Below, piece after piece: positions 1 through 5,324 of a stretch of 8,368 bases of DNA. Source of the stretch: CAYTAP01 sp964435775 (GTDB lineage: Bacteria; Planctomycetota; Phycisphaerae; Tepidisphaerales; Tepidisphaeraceae); assembly GCA_964435775.1 (NCBI GenBank), contig CAYTAP010000147.1:1-8368 (forward strand), in the 5' to 3' direction. Below the pieces are notes generated by a model. That model was not told the origin of the DNA. It was given only the letters and a program-made list of their open reading frames with translations, and did no database searches. Position 1 is the stretch's first letter, and each line of letters begins with the position of its first letter. The position numbers were made by a program, and so were the translations under genes.

Positions 1-191
1 AGATCGTCCACGCCAGCCGGCTTGGTCGTGCCATCGGCGAATTGGGCTCTGGCCTGCGCAATCTCGTCAATGACGCGCTGACGCCCCCGCAATGCCAACC
101 GCCGTCGCACCATGTCCAACAATTCGGCCTGCTGGTCATCGTCCAGGTGCTCGATTTCGTCGAGAATATCGTCGCAAATTGGATTGGCCAT
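1..191 (-). CDS. Small antitoxin-like hypothetical protein, N-terminal part (runs off the window)
   Basis: An ATG at 191-189 opens a frame with no stop before the window edge, giving 63 complete codons. The protein begins MANPICDDILDEIEHLDDDQ and continues with an Arg-rich segment (MVRRRLALRGRQR) and then IDEIAQARAQFADG. The look is an acidic helix, a basic helix and another helix, ending near a VDDL motif. This resembles short proteins of planctomycetes and cyanobacteria encoded next to ParE/RelE-type toxins, so an antitoxin role is possible, but the partner gene would lie outside the window. A GGAAGG ribosome binding site sits 9 nt upstream of the ATG (201-206) and a candidate promoter lies at 251-278, which supports this start. 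The family assignment is a resemblance in style, not a firm domain match. Confidence 0.6.
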   Translation of the reverse strand, partial: MANPICDDILDEIEHLDDDQQAELLDMVRRRLALRGRQRVIDEIAQARAQFADGTTKPAGVDD

Positions 192-250
192 ATTAACCGC
201 CCTTCCATGCGAACCGCTCCCCCCCCGCACGCCACCACTGCGGCCCCGCA

Positions 251-278
251 ATCATACCATGTAAGACGAACGAGTCGA
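251..278 (-). promoter_or_regulatory. Candidate sigma-70-type promoter for the antitoxin-like gene
   Basis: On the minus strand there is TATGAT at 256-251 (five of six matches to the -10 consensus), preceded by TGG, which makes it an extended -10. A TCGACT at 278-273 (four of six matches to the -35) lies 16 nt upstream. The predicted start of transcription is near 244, giving a leader of about 50 nt. That leader includes a run of eight G residues on this strand (219-226). This is pattern matching only. Confidence 0.4.
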
Positions 279-340
279 TTCCATTTTTTCGCGTTGCCGC
301 AAGGAAGATCACTCAATCGCCTCAAACTTCGGCCAAACCA

Positions 341-371
341 AATAAAAGCCGCGAACCCGATGGTTCGCGGC
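341..371 (-). terminator. Intrinsic terminator of the HU gene
   Basis: Positions 348-357 and 362-371 form a perfect 10-bp stem (GCCGCGAACC against GGTTCGCGGC) with a 4-nt loop. Read on the minus strand the hairpin is followed at once by TTTTATTT, the U-rich tract of a factor-independent terminator. It lies about 115 nt beyond the HU stop codon and upstream of the promoter of the next minus-strand gene, so it separates the two transcription units. The plus strand has no T-run after the hairpin, so the direction is clear. Confidence 0.8.
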
Positions 372-487
372 GATGGACCGTTGTGCGTTGCGGCCGATGA
401 TCGACGGGGATGCCAGTGTCGCGCGATTGCCGCGTGTCATGCACCACCCATGAATCGTTGACCGCCGCCGATTTGGGGCGACGCCAA

Positions 488-805
488 TTACTTCTTGGCG
501 CCGAGGATCGCGTCCTTTGCGGCCTTGGCGACGCGGAACTTGAGGACCTTTTTCTTCGGAACCTTCACGGTCTGCCCGGCCTTGGGACCAAAGCGCATGA
601 CCATCTCGCGGGCGGCGCGTTCGCTGAGGACCAGCTTCCCGATGCCCGGGATGACGTAGGCGTTCTTCGCCTGCTTATAGGCGAGTTCCGCCTGCGCCTG
701 CAGGAACAACGCCGCCTGCTTCTTGGTGATGCCGACCTGCTCGGCGAGTGTGGCGGCGACTTCTGACTTGGTCAGGGTCTTGCCGGAGGTTGCTGACTTG
801 GCCAT
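488..805 (-). CDS. HU/IHF-family nucleoid DNA-binding protein
   Basis: This 105-residue protein is a histone-like DNA-bending protein that should act as a dimer on the nucleoid. An Ala-rich helical N-terminal half (LTKSEVAATLAEQVGITKKQ, residues 11-30) matches the HU dimerisation helices. It is followed by the family signature region IPGIGKLVLSERAARE (52-67) and the beta-arm, with a proline at 74 in the place of the DNA-intercalating proline. The usual arm tip GRNP is replaced by MVMRFGP, which looks three residues longer. The C-terminus is KVPKKKVLKFRVAKAAKDAILGAKK. The length is slightly above the usual 90-100 residues because of about ten extra N-terminal residues. An AAAGGAGA ribosome binding site 8 nt upstream fixes the ATG at 805. 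The gene is monocistronic, with its own terminator at 341-371. Confidence 0.93.
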   Translation of the reverse strand: MAKSATSGKTLTKSEVAATLAEQVGITKKQAALFLQAQAELAYKQAKNAYVIPGIGKLVLSERAAREMVMRFGPKAGQTVKVPKKKVLKFRVAKAAKDAILGAKK

Positions 806-812
806 GTGCGAT

Positions 813-820
813 TCTCCTTT
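813..820 (-). promoter_or_regulatory. Strong ribosome binding site of the HU gene
   Basis: AAAGGAGA on the minus strand ends 8 nt before the ATG at 805. It is the best Shine-Dalgarno in the window and decides the HU start. The last base of an upstream 17-codon frame's stop codon (822-820) touches it. Confidence 0.8.
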
Positions 821-918
821 CAGATGGTGGAGCCAATTGGATGGGGGAATGCGAAGCTCGCCTTGTCCCTCATCCGGCCGCCAGCGCCGCGCCCATTGCG
901 CGCCGCAGGCGCCCCTTC

Positions 919-950
919 CCGCGGATGACGTCTGAACTCGTCATCCACGG
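919..950. repeat. Inverted repeat in the HU leader
   Basis: GGATGACG (923-930) and CGTCATCC (939-946) are perfect 8-bp arms around an 8-nt loop (TCTGAACT). Three further outer pairs (919-921 with 948-950) form after one mismatch. Neither strand shows a T-run after it, so it is not a standard terminator. If the promoter proposed at 958-985 is right, the hairpin sits at the very 5' end of the HU mRNA, where it could protect the message or act as an operator. Confidence 0.5.
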
Positions 951-957
951 AAAGCAA

Positions 958-985
958 AAAGTAACGGGAAATCAGTGACTTTCAA
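958..985 (-). promoter_or_regulatory. Candidate promoter of the HU gene
   Basis: On the minus strand TTGAAA (985-980) is followed after 16 nt by TACTTT (963-958), in the only AT-rich part of the HU upstream region. It would give a leader of about 145 nt. A larger inverted repeat, AAATCAGTG (969-977) with CACTGATTT (1004-1012), overlaps the -35 and spacer. The matches are fair, not strong. Confidence 0.3.
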
Positions 986-1018
986 GATGTGCGGACAAAA
1001 ATACACTGATTTTTCAGT
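969..1018. repeat. Cluster of CAGT-type inverted repeats over the HU promoter region
   Basis: AAATCAGTG (969-977) and CACTGATTT (1004-1012) are perfect 9-bp arms separated by 26 nt. A second, smaller palindrome, ACTGA (1005-1009) with TCAGT (1014-1018), reuses the right arm. The spaced arms around a candidate -35 box look like an operator with alternating pairing partners. No regulator gene is adjacent, so the role is unknown. Confidence 0.45.
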
Positions 1019-1028
1019 ACCAGCCATT

Positions 1029-1052
1029 GCCCGACCCGGCCAAAGGGCGGGC
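1029..1052 (-). terminator. GC-rich hairpin just after the CDF gene, possible weak terminator
   Basis: Eight base pairs with a single bulged base (1034) join 1029-1037 to 1045-1052 around a 7-nt loop. The hairpin begins 12 nt past the CDF stop codon on the minus strand. No T-run follows directly, so termination here would be weak or factor-assisted. It is the only hairpin close behind this gene. Confidence 0.3.
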
Positions 1053-1063
1053 GTCCCCCTCGA

Positions 1064-2044
1064 TCACACCTCATGTGAATCATCCGTGGCCCGTTCCGGA
1101 TGCTCAGCGCCATTCTCCATCAGGCAACTGTCGCACTGTGGGCGGTCACACGGTTCCACATGCGCCGTCGCATTGCCCTCGACGATCGCCTGCTCGATTT
1201 CATATTCGATCTCGCTGGCGATCCGATGGCCGTGCTCAATTGTCCAGAGCCTCGGAACCTCGATGTGAAAATCGACCCAGTGATAGCGCCCGCTGTGGCG
1301 ATGGCGCAGCTTGTGATACCCGCAGATTCGCGGCGATTTGCCCGTCGGCCCCATGTGCGCGTCGAGGATGCCGCGCAGCAGTTGCTCATCCTTGGGGTCC
1401 TGTTCATCCATCAATCCGGCCGAGGCTCGCCGCAGCAGCCGCCCGCCCAGCCATGCGACATAAATCGCCACTGCGATCGCAGCCAGCGGATCGATCCAAT
1501 TCAACCCGGTTCCCCGAACGAGCAACAGCGCGATGAGCACGACCACGCTGGTGATTGCATCAGCCAGCAGATGTTGACCGTCGGCTTCCAGGAGCAGGGA
1601 ATGTCGTCGTCTGCCCAACACAATCAGGTAAGTACCCGCGCCCGCGTTGGCAACCAGCGCGATCGCCATCAACCCCATGCCCCAGTCGAGGTGGCCCGGC
1701 TGGATCATGTGCCCGGCGAAGAGCGTCCCGATCGCCTGAATCGCGATGACCACCGCCGCCAGCAGGATCATCCCCCCTTCAAACGTCGCCGACAAAAACT
1801 CGATCTTCCCATGCCCGTATGGATGCTCCTCGTCGGCCGGTTCATACGCGACCCCCAGCGAATAGATCGCGAAGGATGCTGCGAGCACGTTGACGATGCT
1901 CTCCAGGGCGTCGGAGAAGATGGCGGCCGATCCGGTGATGAAATAGGCCGCGAACTTCAGCGCCATCAGACCCACACCGACGCAAAGCGACGCCATCGCC
2001 GCGCGCGATTCGATCTTCGGAATATTTCGCAGCATGGGCAGCAT
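1064..2044 (-). CDS. Cation diffusion facilitator (CDF) family metal transporter
   Basis: This 326-residue inner-membrane protein should export a divalent metal (Zn, Fe, Mn, Co or similar) by proton antiport. The N-terminal helices carry FITGSAAIFSDALESIVN (residues 35-52), the TM2 metal-site region, then the loop DEEHPYGHGKIEFLSA (71-86), a hallmark of one CDF branch. The TM5 metal site is H158-x3-D162 in GQHLLADAITS. In TM2 the pair is E48/N52 where FieF has two aspartates, so the metal preference is uncertain. After about six hydrophobic segments comes the cytoplasmic dimerisation domain (about 212-298), with His-rich GYHKLRHRHSGRYHWVDFH. The tail CDRPQCDSC has three cysteines. No clear ribosome binding site is visible; an in-frame ATG at 2035 is an alternative start. 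The gene diverges from the MFS gene. Confidence 0.93.
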   Translation of the reverse strand: MLPMLRNIPKIESRAAMASLCVGVGLMALKFAAYFITGSAAIFSDALESIVNVLAASFAIYSLGVAYEPADEEHPYGHGKIEFLSATFEGGMILLAAVVIAIQAIGTLFAGHMIQPGHLDWGMGLMAIALVANAGAGTYLIVLGRRRHSLLLEADGQHLLADAITSVVVLIALLLVRGTGLNWIDPLAAIAVAIYVAWLGGRLLRRASAGLMDEQDPKDEQLLRGILDAHMGPTGKSPRICGYHKLRHRHSGRYHWVDFHIEVPRLWTIEHGHRIASEIEYEIEQAIVEGNATAHVEPCDRPQCDSCLMENGAEHPERATDDSHEV

Positions 2045-2137
2045 TGGAGATGTTCATTGGAACAGATCGACCGGTGAGCGTCGAGATGTCATTTGCCGGA
2101 AGCGCTCGAAAACGTCCATCCATTTTTCCGTCGCGGG

Positions 2138-2151
2138 CGTGACAGGTCACG
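2138..2151. promoter_or_regulatory. Compact palindrome in the divergent CDF/MFS spacer, candidate operator
   Basis: CGTGACAGGTCACG has 6-bp arms around a 2-nt centre. It is about 94 nt before the CDF start and 138 nt before the chosen MFS start, in the shared upstream region. That is where a regulator of both genes would bind. The regulator is not encoded in the window and one 14-nt palindrome may be chance. Confidence 0.35.
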
Positions 2152-2168
2152 GTGTCTTCGCGCTCCCA

Positions 2169-2197
2169 TTGCTGATCGCGCCTGCGGCGGGTAAATA
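2169..2197 (+). promoter_or_regulatory. Candidate promoter of the MFS gene
   Basis: TTGCTG (2169-2174) and TAAATA (2192-2197) are separated by 17 nt, in the AT-richest part of the divergent spacer, about 90 nt before the preferred ATG. If real, it means translation starts downstream of this point and not at the first ATG of the open frame, which overlaps the CDF start. The match is weak. Confidence 0.25.
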
Positions 2198-2288
2198 TGG
2201 TCTATACAAGGTCGGTTATGGATGGCCTTGGATTGCATCGGCCAAAGCCTCCGCAAAATTTCCCCGGTTCTCTTCCCACAGCAAACCA

Positions 2289-3620
2289 ATGGGCGCACAG
2301 ATTGATATGCTCACGCCGGATGTGCGCCATGATTCCAGGGGTGGCGCGGGAGGTCTCGCCTGGGGGGGCGGGCGCCGCCTCGTCGCCGTCCTCACCGCTG
2401 ATTTTCTGACCTCGCTTGGCGCGAACATGCTGACGGTGGGGATTTTCTTCTACACCAGTCATCGTTTTGGCTGGACGCTCAAGCAGAACTTCCTTCTGGC
2501 GGTGGGGCAGGGGTCGATCTACATCCTGATGGCGCTGCTGGCCAGTCCGATCAGTAATCGGCTGGGCCGCCGAGCGACGCTGACGAGCTTCTTCCTCCTG
2601 ATGTCGGCCAGCGCGGCGGCGGCGATCTTCGTGAACTCGCCGGCGGTCATCGCGGGGCTGCTGCTCGCATATGTGGGCATGAGCGCGGTTTGCTGGCCGG
2701 TGCTGGAGAGTCTTGTGTGCATGGGGCTCGACGCGACGCAGTTGTCCCGCCGCGTCGGGCAATACAACCTGGTCTGGTCGGGCGCTGCGCCCCTCATTAT
2801 CGCCGTCAGCGGAACCGTCGTCGCCCATTTCCCGGTCGGCGTGTTTTTATTGCCGGTTGTCTTTCAGATCACAGGGGCGATGCTTGTCGCATTTCGCAAC
2901 GACCTGGACAATCCATCGCACGTCGCTGATGCCGACGCCGCCTTGCATGTGCCACCCCACCCGGCCATCCTGCGAAAGCGCACCGAGGCGCTGTGGCTCT
3001 CCCGCATCGCGCTGCCTTCCACCTACGTCGTGGTCTATGCCCTCATGGCGATGATGCCCTCGCTGCCGGCGATGCAGCGATTGAGCACGGCCGAGCAGAC
3101 CGTCGTCGGCAGCGTCTGGCTGGTCGCGCGCTGGGTGGCGTTTCTTGTTCTCGGCGCGACGGTCTGGTGGCATGCGCGTCCGCGGGTCATGCTGCTGGCC
3201 GCCGTCGTGATGCTGGTTGCGTTCGTGGGAACGACGATCGCCCCTTCGACGCTGCTGGGACCACGCGCGATGGTTGTCGATATCGCGTCGATGGTAGGGT
3301 GGCAGATTGCCCTGGGCTTATCGACCGGATTGATCTATACCGCCAGCCTATACTTCGGAATGGTTCTGAGCGCCTCCAGCACCAAACATGGCGGCTACCA
3401 CGAAGCATTGATCGGCCTGGGCTCGGTGTTGGGGCCCGGCGTGGGCGCCGCGGCGCAATCGCTTTATCCCGGCAACGTGAATGCGGGCATCGCGGCCGTC
3501 GCCGGCGTTGTGGCGATCAGCGTGATCGCGGCCGCCGTCGCTTCATGGCGTTTCGGCGCGCCCCTGAAAGCGCCGGCCAACTCGTCGCTGGGGTTGCCCG
3601 ATCAGCCCGCCTCTCATTAA
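2289..3620 (+). CDS. Major facilitator superfamily (MFS) permease
   Basis: From the ATG at 2289 this is a 443-residue polytopic membrane protein with about twelve hydrophobic segments (first near residues 31-55, last near 398-418), the usual MFS size. The TM2-TM3 loop SPISNRLGRRATLTS (86-100) matches MFS motif A, in which arginines cap the loop. YNLVWSGAAPLIIAVSG (160-176) in the fifth helix and GGYHEALIGLGSVLGPGVGA (368-387) in the eleventh are also typical. A polar cytoplasmic loop around 205-235 separates the two six-helix halves. The substrate cannot be told from sequence; the style suggests a drug or metabolite exporter. The open frame extends upstream to 2034, but that would overlap the divergent CDF gene and add a non-hydrophobic tail, so I prefer 2289 (2307 is possible). 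No good ribosome binding site supports either. An M48 protease gene follows after 55 nt. Confidence 0.85.
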   Translation: MGAQIDMLTPDVRHDSRGGAGGLAWGGGRRLVAVLTADFLTSLGANMLTVGIFFYTSHRFGWTLKQNFLLAVGQGSIYILMALLASPISNRLGRRATLTSFFLLMSASAAAAIFVNSPAVIAGLLLAYVGMSAVCWPVLESLVCMGLDATQLSRRVGQYNLVWSGAAPLIIAVSGTVVAHFPVGVFLLPVVFQITGAMLVAFRNDLDNPSHVADADAALHVPPHPAILRKRTEALWLSRIALPSTYVVVYALMAMMPSLPAMQRLSTAEQTVVGSVWLVARWVAFLVLGATVWWHARPRVMLLAAVVMLVAFVGTTIAPSTLLGPRAMVVDIASMVGWQIALGLSTGLIYTASLYFGMVLSASSTKHGGYHEALIGLGSVLGPGVGAAAQSLYPGNVNAGIAAVAGVVAISVIAAAVASWRFGAPLKAPANSSLGLPDQPASH

Positions 3621-3675
3621 AGTAACGCTGTGCGGCGCGGCGTGCGGCGAAACTATTTTCACCAACAGGACAACC

Positions 3676-4710
3676 ATGCTCACCACCATCCTCAATCGCC
3701 CCTCGATCACCCGCCTCGTGACTCGCCTCACATTGCTGTGCGGCCTTGCGATCATCACGACCGGATGCGTCAACGACGCGCAGGTGATCAACCAGGCCGA
3801 CCAGATGAACACGCAACTGGCGCCCGCCACACTCAAGGACCCCGAATTGACGCAATACCTTCAGAAGGTCGGCGATCGCATCATCGAATCGGCCAAGGCG
3901 CTCAGCGCCGAAGGGTATGGCCCGGATTCGCACAAGAAGGCCGACAATGCCTGGATGTTTTCCAGCGCCATGCAATTCCATTTTGTGAACAGCAAGACAA
4001 TCAACGCCTTCACGACCGGCGGCGAGCATATGTACGTGTACAACGCCCTGTTCCAGTCGTGCCGCACCGAAGATGAATTGGCGGCGGTCATGGCACACGA
4101 ATATGGGCATGTGTATGCCCGCCATGTTGAGAAGGGGATGAACCGCCAGTACGCGATTCTCGGCGGCACCGTCCTGGCCGGGGGCGCGGGGTACCTCGCC
4201 GGGGGTGAGGAGCATGGCAAGGAGTACGCCAGCCTCGCCGCGGCGGCGGCCGGGGGGCTGGGCACATTCATCGGCATGGGCTTCACCCGCGAGGATGAAT
4301 CGCAGGCCGATCAGCTTGGCTTTACCTTCTATACCCACGCGGGGTGGGACCCGGCGCGCTTCGCCGACTTTTTCAAGTTCATGATCGACCAGGGGTTTGA
4401 CACCACGCCGGCGTTGCTCAGCGATCACCCCACTCTTGCCAGCCGCGTCGAGGCGATTGGGAAATGGGTCAAGGAACTGCCCCCGCAGGCCGCGCAGTGG
4501 CGCAAGCCTCCCGTGGCGTCGCCTGAGCAATTCCGCCAGCTTCAGCAGCGCGCCGCGCAATTGGCCAAAACCACGCCCGATGACTCAAGCCTTCAACAGG
4601 CGCAAGCCCTGCTCAACGCCTTCCCCAGTTGCGTCGCGGCGGTGGAAACGCCGAAGCAGAAGGAGGCCCGGGCGGTGCTTCACAAGGATTTGGAGAAGCA
4701 AAAGAAGTGA
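3676..4710 (+). CDS. M48-family zinc metalloprotease, predicted lipoprotein
   Basis: This 344-residue protein has a signal peptide with a lipobox-like end (residues 11-31, LCGLAIITTGC, lipidated Cys31). It should be anchored to an envelope membrane facing the periplasm. The active-site motif is HEYGH at 141-145 (two zinc-ligand His and catalytic Glu142). The third ligand is probably E208 in REDESQAD. Upstream, NAFTTGGEHMYVYNALF (110-126) matches the segment before the active site, although the usual PGG is TGG here. SDHPTLASRVEAI (249-261) is the conserved C-terminal motif of M48C proteins such as BepA, LoiP and YcaL. A Gly/Ala-rich hydrophobic stretch (162-203) separates the two halves of the site. 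The family degrades misfolded envelope proteins. A ribosome binding site (AGGAC) lies about 6 nt before the ATG. It may be cotranscribed with the MFS gene. Confidence 0.92.
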   Translation: MLTTILNRPSITRLVTRLTLLCGLAIITTGCVNDAQVINQADQMNTQLAPATLKDPELTQYLQKVGDRIIESAKALSAEGYGPDSHKKADNAWMFSSAMQFHFVNSKTINAFTTGGEHMYVYNALFQSCRTEDELAAVMAHEYGHVYARHVEKGMNRQYAILGGTVLAGGAGYLAGGEEHGKEYASLAAAAAGGLGTFIGMGFTREDESQADQLGFTFYTHAGWDPARFADFFKFMIDQGFDTTPALLSDHPTLASRVEAIGKWVKELPPQAAQWRKPPVASPEQFRQLQQRAAQLAKTTPDDSSLQQAQALLNAFPSCVAAVETPKQKEARAVLHKDLEKQKK

Positions 4711-4713
4711 TTT

Positions 4714-4787
4714 TGTAGGGTCTGTGGTACTCCGCGGACCATCTTCGCAATGGAAGCAATGGTCCGCGGGGTACCACGGACCCTACA
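4714..4787. repeat. Long nested inverted repeat (29-bp arms) after the M48 gene
   Basis: The arms are 4714-4742 and 4759-4787, starting TGTAGGGTC and ending GACCCTACA. They match at 27 of 29 positions. Both exceptions (T4723 with G4778, T4731 with G4770) are G-U pairs in plus-strand RNA but A-C mismatches in minus-strand RNA. An inner CTTC/GAAG pair extends the stem, leaving a 6-nt loop. Each arm also contains its own small inverted repeat (GGTCYG with CGGACC), so the element could fold as one long hairpin or two short ones. It begins 3 nt past the M48 stop codon, so it could end or stabilise that mRNA; CTTTT follows 5 nt later. It looks like a dispersed palindromic or miniature transposable element. 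Confidence 0.85.
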
Positions 4788-4797
4788 TGTGACTTTT

Positions 4798-4848
4798 CCC
4801 TCCCCCGTTGTACCCAACGGGGGAGGGCAGGGAGGGGGTTTTCCTTTT
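4798..4848 (+). terminator. Perfect 13-bp hairpin followed by a G-quadruplex-type run and T-rich tract
   Basis: CCCTCCCCCGTTG (4798-4810) and CAACGGGGGAGGG (4815-4827) pair perfectly around TACC. The right arm runs into a second G-rich block so that 4819-4838 has four G-runs of three to five bases with 1-2 nt loops, a canonical G-quadruplex motif on the plus strand. TTTTCCTTTT follows. As a plus-strand terminator for the M48/MFS unit it is plausible, although the T-tract is 11 nt from the stem. The sequence style also fits a dispersed intergenic repeat. No comparable T-tract exists on the minus strand for tsaE. Confidence 0.5.
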
Positions 4849-4885
4849 AGACAAGCTTCTGCGTGGGAATCACGCCGGATTCGTA

Positions 4886-5311
4886 TCACTTCGACGAGTG
4901 CGCCCTGATCTCGATCCGCCGGTCCGTTTCCCCGGCCGCCTCGATGCCGACGTGAATGCAATCCGCCGGAAGCGCGCCCCGCACGCGCCCGGCCCACTCC
5001 ACAACAACGACGCCGCCTTGCTCCAGCAATTCGCCAAAGCCGATCGCGTCCAGATCATCCGCCCCGATCCGGTAGGCGTCCAGGTGATACACCGCCAATC
5101 GCCCGCTCTTGTAGATGTTGAGCAGCACATACGTGGGGCTTGATACCGTGCGGGCGTCGCCTCCCAGGGCACGAACCAGCCCGCGCACGAATTGCGTTTT
5201 TCCCGCGCCAAGATCCCCATCCAGCGCGATGCACTCCCCGCCGCGCAGCGACGCCGCCAGCGCGCCGGCGACGGCCTCGGTCTCTTCCGCACTGTGCGTC
5301 ACATGGTTCAT
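4886..5311 (-). CDS. tsaE: TsaE, ATPase of the tRNA t6A37 synthesis complex
   Basis: From the ATG at 5311 this is a 141-residue cytoplasmic P-loop ATPase, the normal TsaE size. It works with TsaB, TsaC and TsaD to make threonylcarbamoyladenosine at position 37 of ANN-decoding tRNAs, recycling the TsaB-TsaD complex. Visible motifs are the N-terminal SAEETEAVAGALAASL, Walker A GDLGAGKT (residues 32-39), SPTYVLLNIY (58-67), HLDAYR (76-81, typical of TsaE) and the Walker B-like VVVVEWAGRV (101-110). A TTG at 5323 is an alternative start adding four residues. It starts 13 nt after the stop of the GT-C/TPR gene without a clear ribosome binding site, so translation is probably coupled. It is the last gene of the pgeF cluster; tsaB, tsaC and tsaD are not in the window. 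Confidence 0.93.
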   Translation of the reverse strand: MNHVTHSAEETEAVAGALAASLRGGECIALDGDLGAGKTQFVRGLVRALGGDARTVSSPTYVLLNIYKSGRLAVYHLDAYRIGADDLDAIGFGELLEQGGVVVVEWAGRVRGALPADCIHVGIEAAGETDRRIEIRAHSSK

Positions 5312-5324
5312 GGTGGGATGCAAT

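Noticed and set aside
42..461. Plus-strand open frame of 139 codons at the left edge
   Set aside because: It runs antisense to the partial minus-strand gene and through the HU terminator hairpin. It has no ribosome binding site and a Pro/His/Arg-rich composition typical of chance frames in GC-rich DNA.
1100..2077. Plus-strand frame of 325 codons opposite the CDF gene
   Set aside because: It mirrors the CDF coding region exactly; its product is Arg/Gln/Asp-rich without motifs, while the minus-strand frame has clear CDF signatures.
2202..2828. Minus-strand frame of 208 codons opposite the MFS gene
   Set aside because: The product is Arg/Gln/His-rich and motif-free and lies antisense to clear membrane helices.
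3630..3649. Direct repeat GTGCGGCG before the M48 gene
   Set aside because: Two 8-mers 12 nt apart in GC-rich sequence are expected by chance, and they do not align with a promoter or ribosome binding site.
3517..4560. Minus-strand frame of 347 codons opposite the M48 gene
   Set aside because: It is a shadow of the protease gene, which has a lipobox, HEYGH and other family motifs; the antisense product has none.
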